DNA of 49,821 nt from Lysobacteraceae bacterium PS02340. Lineage in GTDB: Bacteria; Pseudomonadota; Gammaproteobacteria; Xanthomonadales; Xanthomonadaceae. The position numbers and the translations under genes were made by a program. The notes below the pieces were generated by a model that saw only the letters and a program-made list of their open reading frames with translations, was not told the origin of the DNA and made no database searches. Positions 32,604 through 41,559 of the stretch are shown here, one piece after another. Positions within the stretch are counted from its first letter, which is position 1. Each line of letters opens with the position of its first letter. The DNA lies in assembly GCA_029959605.1 (NCBI GenBank), contig JASCOC010000021.1, positions 1 through 49,821 of the forward strand. The letters run 5' to 3'.

Positions 32604-33104
32604 ATGACCGACGACACCACCCGTGTGACCCGCGCGGATGCGTCCGACCTAGACGGCATCCTCGCGCTGCAGGCCGGGAACCAGATCGCGCGCGGCGGCA
32701 CGCTGGCCGCCAGTCTGCCCCCGGAACGCGTGGTCGCGATGATGGCGGCGATGCCGTTGATCGTCGCGCGGCGGGGAGCGCGCGTGGTCGGCTTCCTACT
32801 GACGACGGATCGGGCGATGAATGCCGATCTGGCGATCGTGCGCGCGATGTTCGCGGCCTATCCGGGCGCGCCGGATGCCTACGTCTACGGCCCGATCTGC
32901 GTCGACGCAGACGCGCGCGGGCAGGGTCTTGCGCAACGCATGTTCGATGCGCTGCGGGTGCTGGAACCCGGACGCGAGGGCGTGCTCTTCATCCGCACGG
33001 ACAACACGCCCTCGCTGCGCGCCCATCTGAAGATGGGCATGCGGGAAGTCGCCCGCTTTCCGTTCAACGGATTCGAGTACGCGGTGTTCGCCTACGTGGG
33101 CTAG
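32604..33104 (+). CDS. GNAT-family N-acetyltransferase
   Basis: A 166-residue acyl-CoA-dependent acetyltransferase. The fold shows in the order VTRADASDLDGILALQ (helix 1), the strand with VVGFLLTTD, the acetyl-CoA loop in VDADARGQGLAQRMFDAL and the C-terminal NTPSLRAHLKMGM plus VARFPFNGFEYAVF. The substrate is unknown. ATG 32604 is preferred because the preceding in-frame ATG at 32553 has no domain before it. It is upstream of an S9 peptidase gene with no obvious link. Confidence 0.8.
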   Translation: MTDDTTRVTRADASDLDGILALQAGNQIARGGTLAASLPPERVVAMMAAMPLIVARRGARVVGFLLTTDRAMNADLAIVRAMFAAYPGAPDAYVYGPICVDADARGQGLAQRMFDALRVLEPGREGVLFIRTDNTPSLRAHLKMGMREVARFPFNGFEYAVFAYVG

Positions 33105-33194
33105 CGCGTCGCGGCCGCACTTGTCCGGTCGGCGACGTCTCCCACGTTTGTCTCCAGTCGAGCACGCCATCGCGGCGCTGCAGGAGTCCAACGC

Positions 33195-35309
33195 GTGAAC
33201 GCTGCCTTCTCGATCCTGCCGCTGTTGCTGGGCGCCGCCATCGCCAATGCCGCACCTCTGCCGCCGGCGCCGACCGAAGCATTCGTCGAAGACCGCTTCG
33301 GGCACGACATCGACGATCCCTATCGCTGGATGGAAGATCCGGCGCAGGCGGCAAAGCTGCAGGCGTGGATGACCGAAGCTGGCGCAGCAACGCGTGCGCG
33401 GCTCGATGCGCTGCCCGAGCGCGCGGCGTTCGAGACCCTGCTCAAGGCCGCGACGCGCGCGGGCGTGTCGTACGGCGACACGAAATCCGCCAGCGGTCAC
33501 CTGTTCTTCCTGCAGCGCGATCCGGGCGCGGCCGTGCCCAAGCTGGTCGTGCGCGATGGCGCCGGCGAGCGCGTGTTGCTCGATACCTCAAGCCGCGCAG
33601 GCGCGACGCAGGCGATCGCCAGCTACGCGCCGTCGCCCGACGGCACCCTGGTGGCGGTGATGGTGGGCGAGGGCGGTGGCGAACTCGGGCGCTTCGCGAT
33701 CCTCGATGTCGCCGACGGACGCGAGCGCTATCGACTCGACGGCATGACGTTCGGCGATTTCGAGCTGTTCTGGCTCGCGCCGGATCTCGTCGCCTACACG
33801 CGCATGACGCACGCGCCCGACAGCGGCGTCGATCCGCTGCTGGACACGCAGGCGATGGTGGTCGCGCTGACGCCGCAGGGCGCGGTGGAGCGCGTCGGCC
33901 TCGGCAATCGCCTCGAAGGCGGGCCGACGTTCGCGCCGGAAGAGTTCCCGGTGATCATCGGGCCGGGCCGCGGCGATCTGGTGTTCGGCTACGGCTTCGG
34001 CGCCCGCGCCGATGCGCGCGTGCTGTTGACCTCGCTGTCCGCACTGCGCGCGGGCACGCCGACGTGGCGGCCATTGGCGGACTACAGCGACCAGCTCGCC
34101 ACCGATGCGCTGGTCGGCGAGACGGACTACTACTTCGTCAGCACCCGCGAGGCGTCCAACGGTGCGCTCTACCGCCGCAAGGTGACCGGCGATGCGATCG
34201 GCACGATCGAGACCGTGATGCCCGCAGGCGATCTGATCCTGTCGGATCTGGTTGCCACGCGCGACGGCCTCTACGTGATGGGCACACGCGACGGCGTCTC
34301 GCAGGTGCTGTATCTCGCAGGCGGCGACGGCACACCGCAGGCGGTCGCCTTGCCGTTCGAAAGCGAGCTGCTGGACGCCTCGGCCGATGGCGACGGCGGG
34401 GCGATGGTGTTCGGCCTGCGCGGCTGGACCACGACCACGCGCGCGTTCCGCGCGACGGGTGCACGCATCGACGCACTCGGTCTGGATTCCGCGACCTGGG
34501 CGCCGACGCAGGCCTTCGTCGCGACGCGCGAGGAAGCCGTGAGTCGCGACGGCACGCGCGTGCCGATGGTCGTGCTGCGCAAACCGGGCGCGGCGGACGT
34601 GCCGGTGCCCACGTTCGTCGAGGGCTACGGCAGCTGCGGCGTGCTGACCACGTCACCGCTGAGTTCGCCGCTGTTGTCGCCCTGGGTCGAGCGCGGCGGC
34701 GCCTTCGTGTTCTGCGGCACGCGCGGCGGTGGCGAACGCGGCCGCGCCTGGCACGACGCCGGACGCGAGGCGCACAAGCCGAACGCGCACGACGATCTGG
34801 CCGCATGCGCGCAACAGGCGCAGGCCATTGGCGTCGCGTCGCCGGCGACCACGCTGGTCATGGGCACCAGTGCCGGCGGTCTGCTGGCGCCGGCGACCGC
34901 GATGAAACATCCCGAACTGTTCGCCGGCCTGATGCCGCGCGTCGCCGTGCTCAATGCGAGCCGTCTCGAAGCCGCGCCGAACGGGCCGAACCAGTTCGCC
35001 GAGATGGGCGACCCGCGCACGCAGGCCGGATTCAAGGCGCTGCTCGCGCAGGACGCCTACGTGATGCTCGAGGACGCGCGCGATCTGCCCGACACGCTGA
35101 TCACCGTCGGCATGAACGACACCCGCGTGGTGCCGTGGATGGCGGCGAAGTTCGCCGCGCGTGCGAGCGCGAAGTTCGGCGACCGGCGCGACATCCTGTT
35201 GCGCGTCGATACCGCGCAGGGCCACGGCATCGGCTCGTCGCAGGACAGCCAGGTGGCGGAACTCGCCGATGCGTTCGCGTGGGGCTGGGCGCAGGCAACA
35301 TCGCCCTGA
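33195..35309 (+). CDS. Exported prolyl oligopeptidase (S9A)
   Basis: A 704-residue peptidase that cleaves short peptides after proline. A signal peptide covers residues 1-19 (AIANA-AP). The N-terminal helix DPYRWMEDP and the seven-bladed propeller occupy residues about 30-420. The catalytic domain shows GTRGGGERGRAWHDAG, MGTSAGG (Ser559), Asp642 in GMNDTRVVPW and His677 in GHGIGSS, a full triad. GGAG lies eight bases before the GTG start at 33195, which gives the signal peptide. It is the second exported S9 enzyme in this window, after the DPP-IV type at 14748. Confidence 0.88.
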   Translation: MNAAFSILPLLLGAAIANAAPLPPAPTEAFVEDRFGHDIDDPYRWMEDPAQAAKLQAWMTEAGAATRARLDALPERAAFETLLKAATRAGVSYGDTKSASGHLFFLQRDPGAAVPKLVVRDGAGERVLLDTSSRAGATQAIASYAPSPDGTLVAVMVGEGGGELGRFAILDVADGRERYRLDGMTFGDFELFWLAPDLVAYTRMTHAPDSGVDPLLDTQAMVVALTPQGAVERVGLGNRLEGGPTFAPEEFPVIIGPGRGDLVFGYGFGARADARVLLTSLSALRAGTPTWRPLADYSDQLATDALVGETDYYFVSTREASNGALYRRKVTGDAIGTIETVMPAGDLILSDLVATRDGLYVMGTRDGVSQVLYLAGGDGTPQAVALPFESELLDASADGDGGAMVFGLRGWTTTTRAFRATGARIDALGLDSATWAPTQAFVATREEAVSRDGTRVPMVVLRKPGAADVPVPTFVEGYGSCGVLTTSPLSSPLLSPWVERGGAFVFCGTRGGGERGRAWHDAGREAHKPNAHDDLAACAQQAQAIGVASPATTLVMGTSAGGLLAPATAMKHPELFAGLMPRVAVLNASRLEAAPNGPNQFAEMGDPRTQAGFKALLAQDAYVMLEDARDLPDTLITVGMNDTRVVPWMAAKFAARASAKFGDRRDILLRVDTAQGHGIGSSQDSQVAELADAFAWGWAQATSP

Positions 35310-35320
35310 GACCTCGATCG

Positions 35321-35421
35321 CGCGCGGTGGGGGGGGCGCGCCACGCGCGCCCATCGCTCGCTGGTGCGCCGCCGCCGCGGCCCCCCGCGTCGGGGGGGGG
35401 GGGGTGCGCCCCACCCCCCCC
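35321..35421. repeat. Homopolymer-rich intergenic island
   Basis: Between the peptidase stop and the VOC gene lie a G8 run (35329-35336), a C6 run near 35381-35386, a G13 run (35392-35404) and a C8 run (35414-35421), with the palindromic CGCGCC..GGCGCG type sequence between. The GGGGTGCGCCCC stretch can form a hairpin. It may be a terminator region, a G-quadruplex-prone stretch, or a poorly resolved assembly region. Confidence 0.6.
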
Positions 35422-35443
35422 GCCAATCGATCGATGGTCCGCC

Positions 35444-35923
35444 TCAGCCGCGGACCGCCGCTTCGATCGCGGCGACGTCGATCTTCTTCATCGTCATCAT
35501 CGCGTCGAAGGCGCGACTGGCCGCTGCGCGGTCGGGACTCGTGTAAGCCTCGGTGAGCACGCGCGGGGTGATCTGCCAGTTCACGCCCCACTTGTCCTTG
35601 CACCAGCCGCACTCGCTTTCCGCGCCGCCGTTGTCGACGATCGCGTTCCACAGACGATCGGTCTCCGCCTGGTCGTCGGTCGCGATCTGGAACGAGAACG
35701 CTTCGGTCTGCGGAAAATGCGGGCCGCCGTTGAGCCCGAGGCAGGGGATGCCGAACACGGTGAATTCGACCGTGATCGGCACGCCGGCCTTGCCGTCGGG
35801 GTAATCGCCCGGCGCGTGATGCACCGCCTTGACTGCGCTGTCGGGAAACGTCTCCGCGTAGAACGTCGCCGCGTCGAGCGCGGTGCCGTCGAACCACAGG
35901 CAGATCGTGTTCTTCGGAATCAT
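35444..35923 (-). CDS. VOC-family protein (PhnB-like)
   Basis: A 159-residue protein of the glyoxalase / dioxygenase fold group annotated as 3-demethylubiquinone methyltransferase-like or PhnB-like. The paired beta-alpha-beta-beta-beta modules show: ICLWFDGTALDAATFYAETFPDS, VEFTVFGIPCLGLNGGPHF and FSFQIATDDQAE, then GWCKDKWGVNWQITPRVL. It probably binds a small molecule; the reaction is not known. ATG 35923 is the natural start. Confidence 0.85.
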   Translation of the reverse strand: MIPKNTICLWFDGTALDAATFYAETFPDSAVKAVHHAPGDYPDGKAGVPITVEFTVFGIPCLGLNGGPHFPQTEAFSFQIATDDQAETDRLWNAIVDNGGAESECGWCKDKWGVNWQITPRVLTEAYTSPDRAAASRAFDAMMTMKKIDVAAIEAAVRG

Positions 35924-35989
35924 GGCCAGGACCCTCGTGGACGGTGCATCCAGCAGGCCACCGGACCGGTTAAGCCGGCGTGCGCGGGC

Positions 35990-36337
35990 TCAGGGCGTTG
36001 CGGCGGTATTGGCGATGCCGATCCATGGCGCCAGCAACGCCAGCCAGCGCGCACGCCAGGCCAGCGCCATCGCGGTCGCGAATGCGCCGCCGGCCAGTGA
36101 CATCACCCAGACCAGTGCGGCCATCGAGGCGTGATCGCTCGCTAGGCACAGCGCCAGCGACGCGGCGAGGGCGACCGCGCCCAGCAGGCGCAACACGCGC
36201 GCATGTGCAGGCGGGATCGGCGCGCCCCACACCTGCTGGCCGTGCGCCGGCATCGCCAGTGCCAGCCAGGCCATGCCGACGAGGCTGGCGAGCAGGGCCG
36301 CGGTCAGCAGCCAGGCTGCGTGCGAGGCCTCATGCAT
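35990..36337 (-). CDS. DUF3325 membrane protein of siderophore-uptake locus
   Basis: A 115-residue membrane protein with four helices. It starts MHEASHAAWLLTAALLASL, followed by LALAMPAHGQQVWG, the conserved segment of DUF3325. ATG 36337 is chosen, overlapping the PepSY gene stop by eight bases. In related genomes this family accompanies TonB siderophore receptors together with PepSY and DUF3649 proteins, as here. The exact role is unknown; it probably helps release or reduce iron after uptake. Confidence 0.72.
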   Translation of the reverse strand: MHEASHAAWLLTAALLASLVGMAWLALAMPAHGQQVWGAPIPPAHARVLRLLGAVALAASLALCLASDHASMAALVWVMSLAGGAFATAMALAWRARWLALLAPWIGIANTAATP

Positions 36338-38018
36338 GGGCGGCCTCCCGGCGCGGGTGTTCGACGTCTGCGGTTGCGGCGGCGCGACGGCGCAGGTGCA
36401 GGCCGGTACCGCCGGCAATGGCGGCGGTCGCCAGCAGCGCGAGATCGAGGCCCGCCACGGGCCAGTAGCCGGCGCCGAGCGTGCGCAGCAGATGGTCGCC
36501 GGTGGTGATCCAGTTCAGGCCGACGGCCGCGAGTGCCAGCACGACGATCGCGCCGCACTGCTCGCGCCACGCCGGGTTCGCCAGACCACGCGCGACCGGT
36601 GCACTGCGCAGGCCCGCATGCAGCAGCGCCAGCGCCCAGGTGCCCCAGAACGCGTAGCGCTCGAAGTCGCCGCGCGCCGGCAGACCGTCCGGCAGCAGGC
36701 GGTTGGCGACGAGAATGCCGAGCGTCGCCGCGACCATGCCGGTGATCATCGTCACCGCCAGCGCGTCGACGATGCGCGCGCCCTGGCTGCCCTGTTTCGC
36801 ATGCTGGCGCTTGCGCTTCTCGACGAAGAACACGAAGCCGGTGGCGATGCATACCGCGCCCAGCAGACCGCCGAGCACGTACAGCCAGCGCAGCAGCCAA
36901 TGGCGGAAATGCTGCAGATGCAGACCGGTCAGGAACTCGGCCACCTTGCCGACCGGCGTGGCGACGGGATCTTCGCGGATCAGTTCGCCGGTGGAGGCCT
37001 TGAAGTGGATGCCCTGGCCGACCAGCGCGATGCGATCGGTACCCGCGCGGTAGACGCTGACATAGCCGTTGGCGTCGCCGACGTGCTGCAGCACGAGGAA
37101 ACCCACATCGCCGGCCATGTCGCGTGCCGCCCAGCGGCGCTGCGCCTCGGCGACCATCGCGTCCACGTTCGCCAGGCCCGCCGGCACACCGGCGCGCTGG
37201 TGCGGCAGTCCGAGTTCGCTTGCCTCGGTCGCGGCATGCAGATCGTGCAGGTCGTGCAGCTGGGTGTGGCCGACCGGGAAGAAATACGTCGCCGAGAAGA
37301 TCACCAGACCGGTGAACGCGAAGAAGAAGTGGAACGGCAGTGCGACCACGCCGGTGAGGTTGTGCAGGTCCAGCACGCTGCGCAGACCGCCCTTGCCGGG
37401 CCGGAAGGTGAAGAGTTCGCGGAAGAACTTGCGGTGCATCACCACGCCGCTGACCAGCGCGGCCAGCATCACCAGCGCCGAGAAGCCGACGATCCAGAAC
37501 CCGAGATTCTTCCAGTCCAGCGTCAGGCTGTAGTGCATCGGATAGAAGAAGCCGCTGCCGATCTTGAGCCGGTCGTCGGGCAGCGCGGTGCCGCCGCGCG
37601 GATCGATGGTGCCGAGGGCGAAGATCGCCTCGTCGGGATCCTGCGCGCCCGGCACCTGGAAACCGGCGAACAGCGCCAGCACCGGATCGCGATGCGTGGT
37701 GTAGGCGCTCCAGTTGGCGACGGTGTCGAAGTGCTCGGGCATCGGCCCGTCGACGCGCGGGCGCATCGCATCGATCGCCTGCTGCGTGGGCTGCATGCGT
37801 TCGAACGCCGGTCGCAGGATCTGCTCGAAGGACGGCATCGGCTGCGGTTCGAAACGCGTGGACGGAATCGCCCAGCGGTCGATCTCGCGATCGAACACCG
37901 ACAGCGCGCCGAAGAAGAACGCGGCCATCAGCACGAAGCCGAGCACCAGGCCGAACCACGTGTGCAGCCACGCCATCGCCTGGCGGAAGCTCTGCGTCAC
38001 CATGCTCTGGGCTGCCAT
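36330..38018 (-). CDS. PepSY-associated TM domain protein (iron uptake)
   Basis: A 562-residue inner-membrane protein. The N-terminal WLHTWFGLVLGFVLMAAFFFGALSVFDREID helix is the PepSY_TM signature, followed by a periplasmic PepSY-like domain and further helices with LDLHNLTGVVALPFHFFFAFTGL. His residues lying within helices could bind haem, as proposed for reductases of this family that reduce siderophore-bound iron. ATGA couples it to the preceding DUF3649 gene. It is the largest downstream gene of the siderophore receptor operon. Confidence 0.85.
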   Translation of the reverse strand: MAAQSMVTQSFRQAMAWLHTWFGLVLGFVLMAAFFFGALSVFDREIDRWAIPSTRFEPQPMPSFEQILRPAFERMQPTQQAIDAMRPRVDGPMPEHFDTVANWSAYTTHRDPVLALFAGFQVPGAQDPDEAIFALGTIDPRGGTALPDDRLKIGSGFFYPMHYSLTLDWKNLGFWIVGFSALVMLAALVSGVVMHRKFFRELFTFRPGKGGLRSVLDLHNLTGVVALPFHFFFAFTGLVIFSATYFFPVGHTQLHDLHDLHAATEASELGLPHQRAGVPAGLANVDAMVAEAQRRWAARDMAGDVGFLVLQHVGDANGYVSVYRAGTDRIALVGQGIHFKASTGELIREDPVATPVGKVAEFLTGLHLQHFRHWLLRWLYVLGGLLGAVCIATGFVFFVEKRKRQHAKQGSQGARIVDALAVTMITGMVAATLGILVANRLLPDGLPARGDFERYAFWGTWALALLHAGLRSAPVARGLANPAWREQCGAIVVLALAAVGLNWITTGDHLLRTLGAGYWPVAGLDLALLATAAIAGGTGLHLRRRAAATADVEHPRREAAHA

Positions 38019-38329
38019 CAGACGATGCTCGCCTGGACCAGCGAGGCGACGCCCGCCAGCAGTGCGCCACCGCCGGCCAACACGCCCCACGCCAGCACGA
38101 GCCGGCGCGTGGCGAACGTCCACAGGAACACCGTCAGGAACACCAGCAGGCCGAGCGCGCTCGCCAGGAACTCGGCGTCGTGGAAATCCATGCCCGCCTT
38201 GAACATTAGCGCGGCGCCCGCGGCGATGAAGCCCCAGGTGAACGCGTAGCCGCCGAACACGGCGGCGCCGATGCGCGCGGCGATACGCAGGCGCGGGGCG
38301 GGGGACGAAAACATGGCGGCGTTGGACAT
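38018..38329 (-). CDS. DUF3649 membrane protein of siderophore-uptake locus
   Basis: A 103-residue protein with three helices (AARIGAAVFGGYAFTWGFIAAGAALM, then ASALGLLVFLTVFLWTFATRRLVLAWGVLAGGG) that matches what I recall of DUF3649. Its stop overlaps the PepSY start (ATGA). The start is uncertain: ATG 38329, ATG 38314 or GTG 38371 just after the receptor stop; I took 38329. It probably assists the PepSY protein in periplasmic or membrane iron handling. Confidence 0.65.
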   Translation of the reverse strand: MSNAAMFSSPAPRLRIAARIGAAVFGGYAFTWGFIAAGAALMFKAGMDFHDAEFLASALGLLVFLTVFLWTFATRRLVLAWGVLAGGGALLAGVASLVQASIV

Positions 38330-38378
38330 GGCGGCTGCGGTGTCGGGGAAGCGGGGCACGTGGATCAGCACATCCTGA

Positions 38379-40547
38379 TCAGAAGCGGTAGTTCAGGCTC
38401 AGCGTGTAGTTGCGCGGTGCGCCGTAGTAGCCGCTGTAGCGCAGCGTGTTGATGTAGGTCTCGTCGCCGACGTTGTTGACGTTGAGACGCAGCGTGGCGT
38501 TGGGCTGGAAATCCCAGCCGACGAAGCCGTTGAACACCGCGTAGCTGTCCTGGCGCACGGTGAAGCCGTTGCTCTCGACGTTCGAGATCGCGCTCTGCCA
38601 GCGCCCGCCGATGCCGAACGACAGCGCGGTGTAGCTGGGCACGCGTGCGCTCAGCACGAGGTTGGCGGTGCGGCGCGGCACCCAGCGATAGGTATCGTCG
38701 CCATCGGCGCCGGTGAGCTTGAGCGCGGTGTAACCGGCGACCAGGTCCACGTGTTCGCTCAGGCGGCCGGTGGCTTCGAGCTCCACGCCCTTCGATTCGA
38801 CGTCCACGCCTTCGTAATAGAACTGGCCCTGGTCGTTGTAGCCGGCGCCGGTGGCGAGGCCGCTCTGCTCGGCGCGGAACACCGCCAGCGTGGTCAGCAG
38901 GCGCTTGTCGAGCCAGTCGGCCTTGACGCCCACTTCGTAGTTCGCGCCCTTGGTCGGATCGAGATAGCGGCCGTCGGCATCCGACTGGCTCTGCGGCTGG
39001 TAGATGTCGGAATAGCTGACGTAACCCAGCACGTTCGGGCTGAAATCGTAGGTCAGGCCGGCGTAGGGGCTGGTCTCGCTTTCGGTCTGGTCGAACGCGA
39101 CGCCGTAGTTCGCGCCGTCGCGGTGGTACTCGGCGTAGTTGAACCCGACGACGGCCTTGAGGCGATCGGTGAACGACAGACGCGTGGCGCCGTAGGCGCG
39201 CTTGAGGCGTTCGTCGAGCGTGCTGTAGACCGAGCTGTCGCCCCACAGCGGTTCGGGCACCACGTTGCCCGCCCACGGGAAACCGGGCATTTCGATGTAG
39301 CCGCACGGCGCGCCACTGCACAGTGCACCGGCGAACTGCGAGTTGATGTTCTCGCTCTGCGACCAGCCCACGCCGAGCATGACTTCCTGGTCGCGGCCCC
39401 ACATCTGGAAATGGCCGTTGAGCGTGGCCGAGACCAGATCGGCTTTCAGTTCGTCCTCGCCGCCCCACGGATAGCCGTACAGGCCGAGATTGGTACCCGG
39501 CTCGAGACCGGTGCCGTTGAAGTCGGTCGCGTAGAACAGGCGGTCGTCGTTGCGCACATCACGGTGGTTGTAGGCGAGCTTGAACTGCCAGTCGGCGCCG
39601 AGCTGGTGCACGTACTCGGCGAACGCGGTCTGGCTGGTGGTGTCCCAGTAGGTCCAGTCCTGCGTTGTCGACGCGCCGCGGTCCCAGCGCGCCTGGGTGC
39701 CGTCGCTGTACATGAAGCCGAGTGCGCCCCACATGTTGCCGTTGGTGCGCGCGTCCTGCCACGAATAGCCGAGCGTCAGCGTGCCGTTCTCGCCGATCTG
39801 GCCGTCGACGACGCCGTAGACGAAGTCGCGACGGTCGTCCTTGTCGCGGAGCCAGGAATCGCCTTCCTCGTGCGCGGCGACGATGCGGCCGGCCCAGGTG
39901 CCGTCGTCGGTGAACGGCGTGGAGTAGTCCACCTCGCCGCGTGTCGTGCCCCAGGAGCCGTAGCTGATGCCGGCCGAGCCCTCGGCCTGGTTGGTCGGGC
40001 GCTTGCGCACGTAGTTGATCGTGCCCGCTGCATTGCCCACGCCGGTCAGCAGACCATTGGCGCCGCGGATCACTTCCAGCTTCTCGTAGCCGAAGGTGTC
40101 CATCGCGCCGGTGACGATGCCCCAGCCGTTGGGCAGGCCGACGCCGTCGATCTGGGTGTTGGCGATGTCGAAACCGCGCGAGGTGTAGTTGCTGCGGTTG
40201 GTTTCCCATTCCTCCACCTGGATGCCGGTCGCCAGGCGCAGCGCCTCGTTGAGGCTGTCGGCGCCGAAGCGCTGCATCTGTTCGCTGCTGACGACGCTGA
40301 TCGACTGCGGCGTGTCCTTGATGTCCAGATCGAGGTTGGTCGCACCGTTGCTGACGCGGCCCGCGCGCTGGGCGACGACCAGGATCGCGTCGAGATCGGT
40401 CGCGCTCGCACCGGATGCGGTCGCGGCGGCGCTTTGCGGTTCGGCGAATGCGGCGGCCGAACACAGCGCGAGCGCAATGCCGCAGGCGAGCGGGGAGGTC
40501 TTGCGGGCGGAGCGGAAACGCGACGCGACGGCATGCGAACGGAGCAT
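38379..40547 (-). CDS. TonB-dependent siderophore receptor
   Basis: A 722-residue outer-membrane receptor. After the signal peptide (about residues 1-30, AFA-EPQ) a TonB-box-like LDAILVVAQ precedes the plug domain (DTPQSISVVSSEQMQRFG, then RGFDIANTQIDGVGLPNG and GLLTGVGNAAGTINYVRKRP), and a 22-strand barrel ends YTLSLNYRF with the terminal aromatic Phe used for insertion. There is no N-terminal signalling (STN) domain, so no sigma/anti-sigma link. The family takes up ferric hydroxamate or catecholate siderophores; the substrate is not readable. ATG 40547 gives the correct signal. It is followed by DUF3649, PepSY and DUF3325 genes and preceded by a Fur-like promoter. Confidence 0.9.
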   Translation of the reverse strand: MLRSHAVASRFRSARKTSPLACGIALALCSAAAFAEPQSAAATASGASATDLDAILVVAQRAGRVSNGATNLDLDIKDTPQSISVVSSEQMQRFGADSLNEALRLATGIQVEEWETNRSNYTSRGFDIANTQIDGVGLPNGWGIVTGAMDTFGYEKLEVIRGANGLLTGVGNAAGTINYVRKRPTNQAEGSAGISYGSWGTTRGEVDYSTPFTDDGTWAGRIVAAHEEGDSWLRDKDDRRDFVYGVVDGQIGENGTLTLGYSWQDARTNGNMWGALGFMYSDGTQARWDRGASTTQDWTYWDTTSQTAFAEYVHQLGADWQFKLAYNHRDVRNDDRLFYATDFNGTGLEPGTNLGLYGYPWGGEDELKADLVSATLNGHFQMWGRDQEVMLGVGWSQSENINSQFAGALCSGAPCGYIEMPGFPWAGNVVPEPLWGDSSVYSTLDERLKRAYGATRLSFTDRLKAVVGFNYAEYHRDGANYGVAFDQTESETSPYAGLTYDFSPNVLGYVSYSDIYQPQSQSDADGRYLDPTKGANYEVGVKADWLDKRLLTTLAVFRAEQSGLATGAGYNDQGQFYYEGVDVESKGVELEATGRLSEHVDLVAGYTALKLTGADGDDTYRWVPRRTANLVLSARVPSYTALSFGIGGRWQSAISNVESNGFTVRQDSYAVFNGFVGWDFQPNATLRLNVNNVGDETYINTLRYSGYYGAPRNYTLSLNYRF

Positions 40548-40741
40548 GGAAATCTGGGCCTTCGAAAACGGACGGATGAAACGGACGCGGCGCGATTCCT
40601 CTCGGGGCGCGGCACACGGTCCGGACGGGCAGTCCGGCGGAATCCAACCGGAGATCCGGCGTCGGACCTCGGCGGCAGCGCGTTGGCGCGTGGGGTCCGG
40701 CACCGCGCCCATTCCGCGGGCGTCAATGAAACTGCGCGTGC
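40548..40741 (-). other. Long leader of the siderophore receptor gene
   Basis: About 190 bp between the predicted -10 box and the receptor ATG. It holds no gene. Several short inverted repeats (for example CCGGA/TCCGG copies near 40620-40665) could form hairpins in the mRNA, but none resembles a known riboswitch. The ribosome binding site AAGG about 10 bases before the ATG is weak. Confidence 0.4.
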
Positions 40742-40770
40742 ATTAGATGCGAATGGATGTCATTTAGCAA
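40742..40770 (-). promoter_or_regulatory. Sigma-70-like promoter with an internal Fur-box-like site
   Basis: Read on the minus strand: -35 TTGCTA (40770-40765), a 17-base spacer, and -10 TCTAAT (40747-40742), which match the consensus at four and five of six places. The spacer and adjoining bases, AATGACATCCATTCGCATC (40764-40746), resemble the Fur box of pseudomonads and xanthomonads (AATGAGAATCATTCGCATT type, about 15 of 19 matches against that version). Iron-loaded Fur should therefore shut the promoter. Prediction only. Confidence 0.6.
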
Positions 40771-40884
40771 CTGGTTCCCAATCGCGCGCGCCCTGTTCAG
40801 GAAAGGGCGCGTTGGATCGCAGCGCCTCACGTCGCCCGCACGCCACGCAATCGGAGAATCGCGCTTTGCATCCGGAGTGGCTCC
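40771..40884. other. Intergenic region between the receptor promoter and the lipocalin gene
   Basis: No gene is seen. The lipocalin start at 40885 needs a promoter in this stretch or shares the divergent region with the receptor; I could not place boxes. A GGAG (about 40873) lies near the lipocalin ATG. Confidence 0.4.
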
Positions 40885-41463
40885 ATGCGTCTGCCGATTG
40901 TTCCCCTACTGATTGCCGCGGGCCTGTCCGCACCTGCCGCCGCCGACGCTGCGCGCCCGCCGCCCGAGCCGAACACACCCGTCGCCGCCGTCGATCTCGC
41001 GCGCTACGCCGGCACCTGGTACGAGCAGGCGCACTTGCCGATGTTCTTCCAGCGCAAATGCATCGCCGACACGACCGCTCGGTACACCGTCAACGCGGAT
41101 GGCACGGTCGGCGTAGTGAACCGCTGCCGCACGAAGGACGGCAGCTTCAACGAAGCACGCGGCGTCGCGCGTGTGGTCGACGGCAGGACCTCGACACTGG
41201 AAGTGCGGTTCGCGCCGCAGTGGCTGTCGTGGCTGCCGATGGTGTGGGGCGATTACTGGGTGATCGCCCTCGACGAAGCGGAGTACCGCTGGGCGATGGT
41301 GGGTTCGCCGGGCAAGGACTATCTCTGGATCCTGTCGCGCGAACCGCAGCTCGATCCGGAGATCCGCAGCCGGCTCATCGACCGGGCGCGCGCGATGGAT
41401 TACCCGGTCGACAAGCTCGTCGACACACCGCAGCGCTCGCAGGATGCGACGCCTTCCGGTTGA
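40885..41463 (+). CDS. blc: Bacterial lipocalin (Blc-like), probably not lipidated
   Basis: A 192-residue periplasmic protein. The lipocalin signature LARYAGTWYEQAHLPMFFQRKC, the second motif TARYTVNADGTVGVVNRC, the DYWVIALDEAEYRWAMVG segment and LWILSR follow the Blc order. E. coli Blc is an outer-membrane lipoprotein, but here the signal ends AAAD-AA with no lipobox Cys, so the protein is likely soluble. Blc-type lipocalins bind lysophospholipids and other hydrophobic ligands and help membrane maintenance. A hairpin follows directly after the stop. Confidence 0.85.
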   Translation: MRLPIVPLLIAAGLSAPAAADAARPPPEPNTPVAAVDLARYAGTWYEQAHLPMFFQRKCIADTTARYTVNADGTVGVVNRCRTKDGSFNEARGVARVVDGRTSTLEVRFAPQWLSWLPMVWGDYWVIALDEAEYRWAMVGSPGKDYLWILSREPQLDPEIRSRLIDRARAMDYPVDKLVDTPQRSQDATPSG

Positions 41464-41466
41464 GCC

Positions 41467-41487
41467 GCACCGCCGCCTCGGCGGTGC
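41467..41487 (+). terminator. Hairpin after the lipocalin gene
   Basis: GCACCGCCG (41467-41475), loop CCT, CGGCGGTGC (41479-41487); a perfect nine-base stem four bases past the stop. No T-run follows, so termination may be partial. Confidence 0.5.
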
Positions 41488-41559
41488 ACCGACATCGTCC
41501 CGGGTGTCGCGAATGATCTTCACGCGGCCCCGGGTTAAGAACAGCGAGAGTCGCCGCCC

